Positions 7,961 through 16,296 of a DNA stretch of 64,000 bases are shown here, piece by piece. The translations under genes and the position numbers were made by a program. The notes beneath the pieces are model-generated. The model worked only from the letters and a program-made list of their open reading frames with translations. It had not been told where the DNA came from and did no database searches. The stretch is from Microbacteriaceae bacterium (GTDB lineage: Bacteria > Actinomycetota > Actinomycetes > Actinomycetales > Microbacteriaceae), in assembly GCA_024639935.1 (NCBI GenBank), contig JAHEFZ010000001.1, positions 62,001 through 126,000 of the forward strand. Reading direction: 5' to 3'. How positions within the stretch are numbered: position 1 is the first letter of the stretch; each line of letters begins with the position of its first letter.

Positions 7961-8953
7961 TCAGTTCACGTCTATAAGCCGAACCGCGGAACCCGTTTCC
8001 ACCGATTGCTCGCACGCGACGGCGATGCGCAAACTTTCGACCGCCGACTCAGGCGGACAGGGGTTCGCAATTTCTCCCGCCGCGAATGAGACGAACGAGT
8101 GCGTCTCGTTTCGGAACGCGTCGCGAAAACGGTCGACGAATCCACGGTACGGGTCGGTGTTGAGGGGCAGGCTGTTCTCCGCGGTTCGTAACGGTGTGCG
8201 CGGGTTGAGCCCAGCGGATATCGAGTCGTAGGAACCGAACGCCTCGAGTCGAACATCCTGGCCGAGTGCATCGTGACGCGTTCCGGTAATGACTACCTGG
8301 ACACCGCTGGTCGTGACGGCGATAACGGAGCACACGTCCGCATCATCAAAATCGGCATAATCAGCGTGAGCGAGGACACCCTTTGTGGCGAAAACCGTTT
8401 CGATCTCGCTTCCCGTTAGCCAGCGAACAAGGTCAAAATCGTGAACGAGCATGTCTCGGAAAATCCCGCCACTACCGGCAATGAACTCCCGTTCGCTCGG
8501 TGTGTGATCGTGCGCCGTCATGGTCAGGGAATACAGCGTTCCGACTCGACCCGATTCGATCGAATCGTGAACCACCCGAATTGCATCATCGAATCGACGC
8601 TGGAATCCGATCTGAAGTGACGAGCCGTGGGCGGACGCCGTGTAAATCACGCCCTGTGTCGCGGCGAGGGTCAGTGCGATGGGTTTTTCACACAACACGG
8701 GAATCCCTCGCGGGAGAACGGCATCGAAAACGAGTTCGTGGGCGTCAGTGCCAACCGCGACAACCGCTGCGTCGGCATCCGTGTCGGCGATGGATTCCCA
8801 GGGTACGACGGTGGCGCCAAACTGAGCCGCAACGGTTTGTGCTCGTTCGTTACTCCGATTTGTAACGGATACGCTGCTCACTCGGGGGTCCGCGACGAGG
8901 TCTTCGATACGAATCGACCCCATTCGGCCTGCCCCGGCAACGAGAACTTTCAC
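7961..8953 (-). CDS. iolG: Gfo/Idh/MocA oxidoreductase, probable inositol 2-dehydrogenase
   Basis: 330 aa. The NAD-binding motif GAGRMGSIR is at the N-terminus, CEKPIA holds the family Lys, and DMLVHDFDLVRWL gives the catalytic Asp-His pair. The start is GTG with AAAGGGAG upstream. The family oxidises myo-inositol to scyllo-inosose, the first catabolic step. Placement at the head of the iolG-lacI operon and divergent from iolE makes this assignment likely, although Gfo/Idh/MocA enzymes are hard to tell apart by sequence alone. Confidence 0.85.
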   Translation of the reverse strand: MKVLVAGAGRMGSIRIEDLVADPRVSSVSVTNRSNERAQTVAAQFGATVVPWESIADTDADAAVVAVGTDAHELVFDAVLPRGIPVLCEKPIALTLAATQGVIYTASAHGSSLQIGFQRRFDDAIRVVHDSIESGRVGTLYSLTMTAHDHTPSEREFIAGSGGIFRDMLVHDFDLVRWLTGSEIETVFATKGVLAHADYADFDDADVCSVIAVTTSGVQVVITGTRHDALGQDVRLEAFGSYDSISAGLNPRTPLRTAENSLPLNTDPYRGFVDRFRDAFRNETHSFVSFAAGEIANPCPPESAVESLRIAVACEQSVETGSAVRLIDVN

Positions 8954-8983
8954 GGCAAACTCCCTTTTCTCAAAAACGATGTA

Positions 8984-9013
8984 TTGCGGTGCGGACTTTT
9001 AGTCTGCCATACT
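8984..9013 (+). promoter_or_regulatory. Putative promoter of the iolE operon
   Basis: TTGCGG (8984-8989) and CATACT (9008-9013) form a -35/-10 pair with an 18-base spacer. The LacI-type operator begins 2 bases after the -10 box. This is the only plausible pair close to iolE. Confidence 0.5.
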
Positions 9014-9014
9014 T

Positions 9015-9030
9015 GTTGGAGCGTTCCAAC
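9015..9030. promoter_or_regulatory. LacI-family operator upstream of iolE
   Basis: GTTGGAGCGTTCCAAC is a 16-base palindrome with one mismatched pair and a central CG, the classic form of LacI-family operators. It lies between the putative -10 box and the iolE ribosome-binding site (GAAAGG at 9031), where a bound repressor would block initiation. The nearby lacI gene is the obvious regulator. Confidence 0.7.
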
Positions 9031-9042
9031 GAAAGGTTTCCC

Positions 9043-9939
9043 GTGTCCGACTTCCTCTCCCGCGTCGCTTCTGCTCCCATCTCGTGGGGCATTTGCGAAG
9101 TTCCCGACTGGGGCGCGATGCTCCCTAAAGAACGTGTCTTGGGGGAAATGGCTGGGCTGGGTTTCACCGCGACAGAACTGGGCGCGGCGGGGTTCCTGCC
9201 GGATGATCCTGCGGAATTGACCGCAGAACTCAATCAGCACGGAATGGCACTGCTCGGAGGTTTTACTCCCGTGGTCGTTCACGACCCGGCTCAACGTGAC
9301 GCGACGATTGCAAGCGCCACCGCCGTCGCGCAATTGTTTCAGAAAGCCGGCGCGACCAAGATGGTGTCGTCAACTATCCAGGACTGGGACTGGGCATACC
9401 CACGCGCCTTGACGACCGAGGAAAAACGTCACATGACCGAGATGCTCAACGTGATTGATGACATCTGCGGCGAGCACGGTATTCAGCAGGTACTCCACCC
9501 GCATGTTCAGACGCTCGTCGAGACGAAAGATGACATTTCGCGCGTGCTCGACAGTTGTGATGTCAGTTTCTGTCTCGACACGGGACACATGGCATTCGGC
9601 GGCCAGGACCCCGTGGAATTCGCCAAGACAGCTTTCAACCGCGTCGGACACGTCCATCTCAAGGACATCCGTCTCGACATGACCGCGGCGGTACTTCGAC
9701 GTGAAGTCTCGCTCATGGCGGCGACACAAGCCGGAGTGTTCACAAACCTCGGGGCCGGTGATGTCGACATCCTCGGTGTCGTGCAAACCCTCGAAGCCGG
9801 CGGTTATCGCGGGTGGTACGTCATCGAACAAGACACCGCAATCACGAACGGGTTCCCCTCCGAGGGCGAGGGGCCGGTCACAAGCGTCTCGGCATCACTC
9901 AAATACTTGACCGACATTGTCGCCCCCACTCTCGGATAG
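9043..9939 (+). CDS. iolE: Inosose dehydratase
   Basis: 298 aa from GTG 9043, which has GAAAGG six bases upstream; the longer ORF-track start at 8989 would lie inside the promoter. The product is an AP-endonuclease-like TIM barrel of the sugar isomerase/epimerase superfamily. SAPISWGICEVPDWG at the start is typical of IolE. Metal-binding residues are seen in LHPHVQTLVE, FCLDTGHMAFGG and VGHVHLKDI. The enzyme dehydrates scyllo-inosose to the trihydroxycyclohexanedione that IolD hydrolyses. It is the first gene of the plus-strand iol operon. Confidence 0.92.
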   Translation: MSDFLSRVASAPISWGICEVPDWGAMLPKERVLGEMAGLGFTATELGAAGFLPDDPAELTAELNQHGMALLGGFTPVVVHDPAQRDATIASATAVAQLFQKAGATKMVSSTIQDWDWAYPRALTTEEKRHMTEMLNVIDDICGEHGIQQVLHPHVQTLVETKDDISRVLDSCDVSFCLDTGHMAFGGQDPVEFAKTAFNRVGHVHLKDIRLDMTAAVLRREVSLMAATQAGVFTNLGAGDVDILGVVQTLEAGGYRGWYVIEQDTAITNGFPSEGEGPVTSVSASLKYLTDIVAPTLG

Positions 9940-9943
9940 ACCA

Positions 9944-10888
9944 TTGGAAACCGTGGATGTTTTGAGTGTCGGCCGGATAAGTGTCGACCTGTATTCGATG
10001 GAACCGAATGTCGGATTCGACGGTCAACAGAACTTCCAGAAATCCGTGGGCGGAAGCCCAACAAACGTGGCGGTTGCCGCGGCGCAGCTCGGACTTCGAG
10101 TCGCGCTCGCCACGAAAGTCGGGGGCGACGCGTTCGGCGAATACGTGAAAACTCGACTTGCGGAATGGGGTGTCGACACAACTTTTGTGGACACCGTGAA
10201 AGATGCGCAAACACCTCTCGCGTTCGCCGCCCTGACACCCCCCGAGAGTCCGACCGTCATTTTCTATCGAGGCCCGGCCGCCCCCGACACCTCATTGACC
10301 ACCGCTGATGTGCCCGCCGATGTCGTGAAAGGTTCTCGCATTCTGTGGATCAGCCAAGCGTCGCTTGCACAAGGGTCAACGGCAGCGACATGCCTCGATT
10401 GGATGTCACTTCGGTCTCGAGACACCCACACCATCCTCGACCTTGACTACCGACCAACGCTGTGGGCGAGTCCCGCGGATGCTCGAGCGATGGCCACGCG
10501 GGCAATTTCCCTAGCAACTGTTGTCGTAGGCAATCGCGAAGAAAGCGCAATAGCCGTCGGAACCGACGTGCCCGACGAGGCGGCCGATGCGCTTCTCGCA
10601 GCCGGAGTTCAACTTGCGATCATCAAACTAGGTGCTGAAGGTGTGTTGCTCGCGACCGCAACCGAACGGCTCCGTATTCCCTCACTTCCCATCGAGGTGG
10701 TGTGTGGGCTCGGAGCTGGCGACGCTTTCGGCGGTTCGCTCTGCTACGGACTTCTCCACGAATGGGGACTCGACCGAATTGGTCGCTTCGCGAGTGCCGC
10801 GGGCGCGCTAGTTTCGACGCGTCTAACCTGTGCCGACGCGATGCCGACGGTGAACGAGCTCGCCGACATGATGGGCGAAGCCGCATGA
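9944..10888 (+). CDS. iolC: 5-dehydro-2-deoxygluconokinase
   Basis: About 314 aa from TTG 9944. The start is uncertain: TTG 9917, TTG 9944 (GGATAG just upstream) and GTG 9953 are all in frame. The protein should begin near VDVLSVGRISVDLY, the usual IolC N-terminus. It is a PfkB/ribokinase family member with KSVGGSPTNVAVAAAQLG near the start and the catalytic CGLGAGDAFGGSLCYG near the C-terminus. It phosphorylates 2-deoxy-5-keto-gluconate in inositol breakdown. The stop overlaps the aldolase start (ATGA). Confidence 0.9.
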   Translation: METVDVLSVGRISVDLYSMEPNVGFDGQQNFQKSVGGSPTNVAVAAAQLGLRVALATKVGGDAFGEYVKTRLAEWGVDTTFVDTVKDAQTPLAFAALTPPESPTVIFYRGPAAPDTSLTTADVPADVVKGSRILWISQASLAQGSTAATCLDWMSLRSRDTHTILDLDYRPTLWASPADARAMATRAISLATVVVGNREESAIAVGTDVPDEAADALLAAGVQLAIIKLGAEGVLLATATERLRIPSLPIEVVCGLGAGDAFGGSLCYGLLHEWGLDRIGRFASAAGALVSTRLTCADAMPTVNELADMMGEAA

Positions 10889-11802
10889 ACCTCGACCACG
10901 CCCGCTATCGCGAATTGATTGACGCGCGCGCGTTCTCTCCGGACTCATTCACCGCGGCACTCCGGTCACGACACCGACGTCCGATTGTCGGAACAGATGG
11001 ACGGCTCATCATCCTCGCAGCTGACCACACCGCACGGGGCAAGATTTCACTCGGATCCGACCCTGTGGCGATGTCTGACCGATTCACCCTTCTCGATCGA
11101 CTCGTTCGCTGTCTCGCCATGCCCGAGGTAGATGGCGTACTCGCGAGCGCCGACATTCTCGAGGAACTCGCGTGGCTTGGTGCGCTCAACGACAAAGTGG
11201 CGATCGGCACGATGAATCGCGGGGGCATCATCGGGGCGGCCTGGGAATTGGACGACCGCCTGACCGCGTACGACACGAACCACATCGAAGCGATGGGTTT
11301 GGACGGCGGAAAAACGCTCGTTCGAATCGACTATTCCGACCCCGGTGTGGCTCGAACGATTGAGACGGTTGCGCGCCTGACCACCGAACTCGCCGATCGA
11401 CAACTGATGGCGATGATCGAACCGTTGCCGTATCTGAAGGACTCGGCAGGGCGGGCAATCCTCGACACATCCGTTGAGGCGCTCACCACGGTGGTGGCCA
11501 TAGCGTCGGGCCTCGGCTCTTCCTCCGCCTACACCTGGTTGAAAATACCCGCGACCGCTCGTATGGCCGAGGTGGCTGCGGCGACGACGCTTCCCATCCT
11601 GATGCTCGGCGGCGAGCCGGTGGGTGATTCCGACGAGACCTTTGCTCTGTGGGAGACGGCGATGAAAGAACCTAATGTGCGCGGCGTTGTCGCCGGACGC
11701 ACACTCTTGTACCCCAACGACGGTGACCCGGAAGGAGCGGTGGGTCGCGCGGTCGCAGCTGTTCGACCCGCCGCATCAATTCAGCCGAGAGGAACGAAAT
11801 GA
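10885..11802 (+). CDS. Class I aldolase-like (beta/alpha)8 protein of the iol operon
   Basis: 305 aa from ATG 10885, which overlaps the iolC stop; the longer ORF is an upstream extension through iolC. LIILAADHTARGK and TWLKIPATARMAEVA resemble the DeoC/FbaB-type barrel, the latter carrying a likely Schiff-base Lys. MLGGEP and VVAGRTLLYP near the end suit a phosphate-binding barrel. I recall similar proteins next to iolC in Corynebacterium inositol clusters (the Cgl0159-type family). No canonical IolJ is present, so this gene may cleave 2-deoxy-5-keto-gluconate 6-phosphate. That role is inferred from position. Confidence 0.75.
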   Translation: MNLDHARYRELIDARAFSPDSFTAALRSRHRRPIVGTDGRLIILAADHTARGKISLGSDPVAMSDRFTLLDRLVRCLAMPEVDGVLASADILEELAWLGALNDKVAIGTMNRGGIIGAAWELDDRLTAYDTNHIEAMGLDGGKTLVRIDYSDPGVARTIETVARLTTELADRQLMAMIEPLPYLKDSAGRAILDTSVEALTTVVAIASGLGSSSAYTWLKIPATARMAEVAAATTLPILMLGGEPVGDSDETFALWETAMKEPNVRGVVAGRTLLYPNDGDPEGAVGRAVAAVRPAASIQPRGTK

Positions 11803-12692
11803 CCTGGTTTTTCCCCGCAGGAACTCTCGCCCACGACGTTGCCGACGTGAATGTCACGCCGGAAAACGCGGGCTGGGCTTACAGCGGCCTTCGCGTCTAC
11901 ACGCTGAACCCCGGCATCACCATCACGGTGACACTCGATGGCGAGGAGGGCGTGCTCGTACCACTCTCGGCAGAAAATGTGTCGGTCACAGTGGGCGATA
12001 CCACTTTTTCTCTGGCCGGGAGAAAAGGAGTTTTCGCGTCAGTTTCTGACTGGATTTATATTCCAGTCGGATCAGTCGTCTCAATAACGGGAGATTCAGG
12101 CGAGATTGCGATGTGCACCGCGCGCGCCAGCAACGTCCTCCCCGTACAGCATGTCCCCGCAAATGCGGTGCCCGTCGAAGTACGTGGGTCGGGCCGCGCG
12201 ACGCGTCAGGTGACCAATATCGCGACACCGACGTCATTCACGGGGGCACACCGCATCAACGTGTGTGAGGTCATCACTCCCGGAGGAAACCTTTCATCGT
12301 GGCCGCCCCACCGACACGACGGAATCGGTGATTGCCCAACCACGAACGAAGAAATTTACTATTTCCGCATCGGGCGCGGCGAAAGTCCTCACGGCGACCC
12401 GACCGGTCAGGGATTGTTCCACATCTATACCGTCGACGGATCAGTCGACGATACAGTCACGCTTCACGACGGTGACGTCTATAACGTTCCGCAGGGCTAT
12501 CACGGTCCGACAGTAGCTCCGCCGGAGTATCCGATGTACTTTCTTAACGTACTGGCTGGTCCGGGAGACGAGAGAACGATGGCGTTTTGCGATGACCCCG
12601 AGCACCACTGGATTCGAGAGACTTGGAACACCCAAACACAAGACCCCCGTCTGCCGATGACCTCGGCATCGGGCCGCGTAGAAAAGAGTTGA
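11799..12692 (+). CDS. iolB: 5-deoxy-glucuronate isomerase
   Basis: 297 aa, the normal IolB length. It is a double cupin protein; the metal-binding region is GNLSSWPPHRHD, and the typical YYFRIGRGE and VPQGYHGPTVAPPEYPMYFLNVLAG segments follow. The enzyme converts 5-deoxyglucuronate to 2-deoxy-5-ketogluconate, the substrate of IolC. The ATG overlaps the aldolase stop (ATGA), and AGAGGAACG precedes it. Confidence 0.95.
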   Translation: MTWFFPAGTLAHDVADVNVTPENAGWAYSGLRVYTLNPGITITVTLDGEEGVLVPLSAENVSVTVGDTTFSLAGRKGVFASVSDWIYIPVGSVVSITGDSGEIAMCTARASNVLPVQHVPANAVPVEVRGSGRATRQVTNIATPTSFTGAHRINVCEVITPGGNLSSWPPHRHDGIGDCPTTNEEIYYFRIGRGESPHGDPTGQGLFHIYTVDGSVDDTVTLHDGDVYNVPQGYHGPTVAPPEYPMYFLNVLAGPGDERTMAFCDDPEHHWIRETWNTQTQDPRLPMTSASGRVEKS

Positions 12693-12694
12693 GT

Positions 12695-13879
12695 ATGAAC
12701 CGTCGAATTGGTGTCGCCGTATTGGGTCTCGGCTGGATGGGGCAGGGGCACAGTCGTTCAATGCTTCGAATTCCATCGCTTTTTCCGAATCGCTCGTTCG
12801 ACCCGGTGCTCGTTGTCTGCGCAGACACCGAAGAGGAACGACGCGAGTGGGCGGTGCGTGACTTCGGATTCCAACGTGCCGTCGCAGACTGGCGCGAAGC
12901 GATCGCATCAGACGACGTCGACGTGGTCTGGGTTACCGCTCCCAACATGTTGCACCTCCCGATGATTGAAGCGGCGTGTGCAGCAGGTAAATCCGTTTTT
13001 AGCGAAAAGCCGATTGGGGGAAAGCCCGAACAGACGGTCGCCGCCTATGAGATGGCAAAGAAGGCCGGTGTTCGAACCGGTGTCGGCTACAACTATCTGT
13101 GGGCTCCTCTAGTGATGCACGCGCGGAATCTCATTGCCTCCGGTGAACTGGGCGAAATCACCCACTATCGCGGTCGATTTGTGTCGATGTACGGTAGCGA
13201 CGAACTCGGGCTGCTCACCTGGCGCTTCATCCTTGACCAAGCAGGTTACGGTGTGACAAGCGACATCCTCAGCCATTCCGTGTCGCTCGCGCAGTACCTT
13301 ATTGGGGACATCACCGACGTTGTGGGGACGCGTAACACGACGATTCCACGACGTCCGCTTCCCACGGGAGCAGCAAGCCACTATGGCCGCGGACGGCCCG
13401 ACGACCCGACGGGTGAGGTAGAAAACGAAGACTTTGCCTCGATGCTTTGTAACTTCGAGAACGGTGCGACGGGAACGTTCGAAGTGAGTCGCACGTTGGT
13501 CGGCCCCGAAAGTCAAAATGCGTTCGAGGTTTTTGGCACGAAAGGTGCATTGTCGTGGAATCTCGAAAAGATGAACGAATTGCAGTACTACAAACTGACC
13601 GACGACATTAGTTCCGGATATACCACGATCTACGGTGGCGATCGCTTCCCGTTCCACGGAGTTTTTTCACCCGGTCAAGCAAACCCGATTGGGTTCGAAG
13701 ACCTCGTCGCGATCGAAGACTATTCATTCCTCGAAGCATTAGCGACGGACGGGGCGTTCTCGCCGAGTTTCCGCGAAGCCGTTGATGTCGTGAACGTACA
13801 ACAGGCTCTGATCAATTCATGGGATTCCAAGACGTGGGAATCCGTGACAGACCTCACAGGAGAAAAGCGTGGCAATTAA
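12695..13879 (+). CDS. Second Gfo/Idh/MocA family oxidoreductase in the iol operon
   Basis: 394 aa from ATG 12695, just after the iolB stop; the ORF-track start lies inside iolB. The Rossmann motif GLGWMGQGHSRSM, SEKPIGG and a catalytic DILSHSVSLAQYL segment mark the family. It is longer than and clearly different from iolG at 7961. In iol loci such genes often act on inositol stereoisomers (scyllo- or D-chiro-inositol) or on the keto products, so the operon may accept more than one inositol. The exact substrate cannot be called. Confidence 0.85.
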   Translation: MNRRIGVAVLGLGWMGQGHSRSMLRIPSLFPNRSFDPVLVVCADTEEERREWAVRDFGFQRAVADWREAIASDDVDVVWVTAPNMLHLPMIEAACAAGKSVFSEKPIGGKPEQTVAAYEMAKKAGVRTGVGYNYLWAPLVMHARNLIASGELGEITHYRGRFVSMYGSDELGLLTWRFILDQAGYGVTSDILSHSVSLAQYLIGDITDVVGTRNTTIPRRPLPTGAASHYGRGRPDDPTGEVENEDFASMLCNFENGATGTFEVSRTLVGPESQNAFEVFGTKGALSWNLEKMNELQYYKLTDDISSGYTTIYGGDRFPFHGVFSPGQANPIGFEDLVAIEDYSFLEALATDGAFSPSFREAVDVVNVQQALINSWDSKTWESVTDLTGEKRGN

Positions 13880-15719
13880 GACCATTCGAATCACGACCGC
13901 CGAAGCGCTCGTGCGCTTTCTCATCGCTCAGCGCACCATAGTGGACGGCGCGAACGTCCCCCTCTTTCCGGGCGCGTATGGAATTTTTGGCCACGGAAAC
14001 GTGACGAGCCTCGGGCATTCGTTGGAGACGCATCGGGATGCGTTCCCCGTATGGCGTGGTCAAAACGAGCAAGGTATGGGACTGGCCGCCGCTGCTTTCG
14101 CCAAAGCGTCACGCCGTCAACAAATTATGGTGTGCACGAGCTCAATTGGGCCGGGGGCGACCAACATGGTGACGGCAGCCGGTGTCGCCATGTCCAACAG
14201 GCTTCCCGTCCTTTTCATCGCGGGTGACACCTTTTCGACTCGACTACCGGACCCCGTACTTCAGCAGGTCGAACACTTCGGCGTTCCCTCAACTACTGTC
14301 AATGATGCGTTCCGGCCAGTCGTTCGATATTGGGATCGCATCACCCACCCTGCACAAATACTCAGTTCGCTACCGCAGGCGGTCGCGACGATGCTCGATC
14401 CCGGTGATTGCGGGCCGGCATTTATCGGCTTACCCCAAGATGTCGCCGCCGACGCATTCGACTTTCCGGAGTCGTTCTTTGCGATGACAGTGCACGAGTC
14501 CCCCAGGCCTCGACCTGACCGCGGTCAACTCGCGCGCGCAGTCGAATTGCTGCGATCGGCACAGCGACCCGCGATCATCGCGGGGGGCGGGGTGCATTAT
14601 TCGAGGGCAGAAACCGAACTGGCACACTTCGCCGAAAAGCACGGAATCCCTGTCGTTGAGACGGTGGCAGGCAAGTCTTCGCTCGTTGCGAGCCACTCCC
14701 GCTACGCCGGACCGGTCGGAGTGACGGGTGCGGAAGCGGCAAACGCGGTGGTTCGAGACGCCGACGTCGTTCTCGCGGTCGGCACACGTCTGGAGGACTT
14801 CACCACGGGTTCGTGGACGTTGTTCCCGCCCGAAACGCAATTTGTCGGTCTCAACGCGGCACGCTTCGATGCAATCAAGCACCGATCTGCACCACTCGTC
14901 GCGGATGCCCGTGAAGGACTCCTCGAATTGAGCGAAGCGCTCGGTGATTGGACAACTGATTCGTCCTGGACCGAGAGCACGTCACAACTGCGAAGCCAAC
15001 TCGACGTCTTTGTCAGCAGCCGCACCGCGGACGACGGAGTATGGCCACCCAGTTACGCTCAACTCGTTGGTTTGGTTCATGATTCCGCGACAGAAGAAGA
15101 TTATGTGCTCACGGCCGCAGGCGGACTGCCCGGCGAACTCAACATCAATTGGATGAGTAAAGCCGTCGCCAGTTTCGATTGCGAGTACGGCTATTCCTGC
15201 ATGGGGTACGAAATATCGGGCGCGTGGGGCGCAGCTATGGCTCGATCGCGCGGTGAAGTATTTGCCATGGTCGGCGACGGTTCGTATCTGATGATGAACT
15301 CGGACATTTACGCCTCGGTGCTGTCTGGACACAAAATGATTCTCGTGGTCTGCGATAACGAGGGATACGCCGTCATCGAGCGACTACAAACAAACCAAGG
15401 TGGTGCGTCCTACAACAACATGTTGGCCGATTCCTCGGGAACCGGAACCGACGCACGCGTCAACTTTGCCGCCCACGCCGCATCGATGGGTGCGGTGACG
15501 TTCGAGGTGCACAGCCTCACAGAATTCGCCGACGCGCTCGTCAAGGCGCGTCAGGTGGACACCACCGCGGTAATCGTGACAAAGGTTCGTGCACATGACT
15601 TCACCGAAGGTGGTGCGTTTTGGCAGGTCGGAGTGCCCGAAGTGTCCGACCGGGCAAGCGTGGCCGCCGCGCGCGTCTCAATGGACGAGGGACTCAAGCG
15701 ACAGCGTCCCGGCGTTTAA
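13869..15719 (+). CDS. iolD: 3D-(3,5/4)-trihydroxycyclohexane-1,2-dione acylhydrolase
   Basis: 616 aa from GTG 13869, overlapping the previous gene by 11 bases, with AGGAGA upstream. The protein is a thiamine-diphosphate enzyme of the acetolactate synthase fold. The N-terminal domain has the catalytic Glu region GQNEQGMGLAAAAFAKA. The C-terminal cofactor motif is GDGSYLMMNSDIYASV...DNEGYAVIERLQ. It hydrolyses the cyclic dione to 5-deoxyglucuronate. It is the last recognisable gene of the iol operon; iolA and an inositol transporter are not in the window. Confidence 0.95.
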   Translation: MAIKTIRITTAEALVRFLIAQRTIVDGANVPLFPGAYGIFGHGNVTSLGHSLETHRDAFPVWRGQNEQGMGLAAAAFAKASRRQQIMVCTSSIGPGATNMVTAAGVAMSNRLPVLFIAGDTFSTRLPDPVLQQVEHFGVPSTTVNDAFRPVVRYWDRITHPAQILSSLPQAVATMLDPGDCGPAFIGLPQDVAADAFDFPESFFAMTVHESPRPRPDRGQLARAVELLRSAQRPAIIAGGGVHYSRAETELAHFAEKHGIPVVETVAGKSSLVASHSRYAGPVGVTGAEAANAVVRDADVVLAVGTRLEDFTTGSWTLFPPETQFVGLNAARFDAIKHRSAPLVADAREGLLELSEALGDWTTDSSWTESTSQLRSQLDVFVSSRTADDGVWPPSYAQLVGLVHDSATEEDYVLTAAGGLPGELNINWMSKAVASFDCEYGYSCMGYEISGAWGAAMARSRGEVFAMVGDGSYLMMNSDIYASVLSGHKMILVVCDNEGYAVIERLQTNQGGASYNNMLADSSGTGTDARVNFAAHAASMGAVTFEVHSLTEFADALVKARQVDTTAVIVTKVRAHDFTEGGAFWQVGVPEVSDRASVAAARVSMDEGLKRQRPGV

Positions 15720-15771
15720 ATTTTCGTTGAACGAGGTTGGATGGTTCGACTTCACTGAGGGGAGGTGTGCC

Positions 15772-16239
15772 GTGGAAGAAATTAAACTTGTCATCTGGGA
15801 CCTCGATGACACGTTTTGGGTCGGCACCATCTCTGAAGGTCCCATCCGTCAGGTCAAACGTCATCACGAAATTGTCGTCGCTCTCGCTCAACGCGGAATC
15901 ATCAGTTCGATTTGCTCGATTAATGAACCCTCGGTGGCCTTCGCAGAACTTCGCACATCGTCGATAGTTGACTATTTTGTGCTCCCGAGTATCGATTGGA
16001 GCCCCAAGGGCCCGCGAATTCGACAGCTGATCGCGGATCTGGGTTTGCGTCCCATCAACGTCCTTTTTATTGATGACCTCGTTACAAACCTTGACGAAGC
16101 TCGATTTACTTCTCCTGGGTTAAATGTCGCGCTTCCAGAAATTCTTGAGTCCCTTCTTGACGAGCCTTCGGTTGACGGGGTGCCTGACCCAGAACTAAAA
16201 ATATTGAAACAGTACAAGGGTCTTGAAAATAAGGTTTAG
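15772..16239 (+). CDS. FkbH-like HAD-IIIC phosphatase domain protein, short form
   Basis: 155 aa from GTG 15772 with a strong GGGGAGG seven bases upstream; the ORF-track start lies inside iolD. The HAD nucleophile motif is VIWDLDDTFWVGTISEG. SICSINEPSVAF, the Lys-bearing DWSPKGPRIRQL and LFIDDLVTNLDEA follow, all in the order seen in FkbH. FkbH proteins normally continue into an acyltransferase-like domain and are about twice this long, so only the HAD half is present. FkbH-type proteins prepare activated 1,3-bisphosphoglycerate-derived groups or act in surface-sugar pathways. It lies between iolD and the glycan locus; I favour a role in the latter. Confidence 0.75.
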   Translation: MEEIKLVIWDLDDTFWVGTISEGPIRQVKRHHEIVVALAQRGIISSICSINEPSVAFAELRTSSIVDYFVLPSIDWSPKGPRIRQLIADLGLRPINVLFIDDLVTNLDEARFTSPGLNVALPEILESLLDEPSVDGVPDPELKILKQYKGLENKV

Positions 16240-16296
16240 GAACGCCCCAGAATTTTTCGAGCCAATCCCTTACCCCCTCGACGGCACGCTGGACAT

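Noticed and set aside
9370-9831. 153-residue minus-strand ORF inside iolE
   Set aside because: It is antisense to a conserved enzyme with no recognisable domain or promoter.
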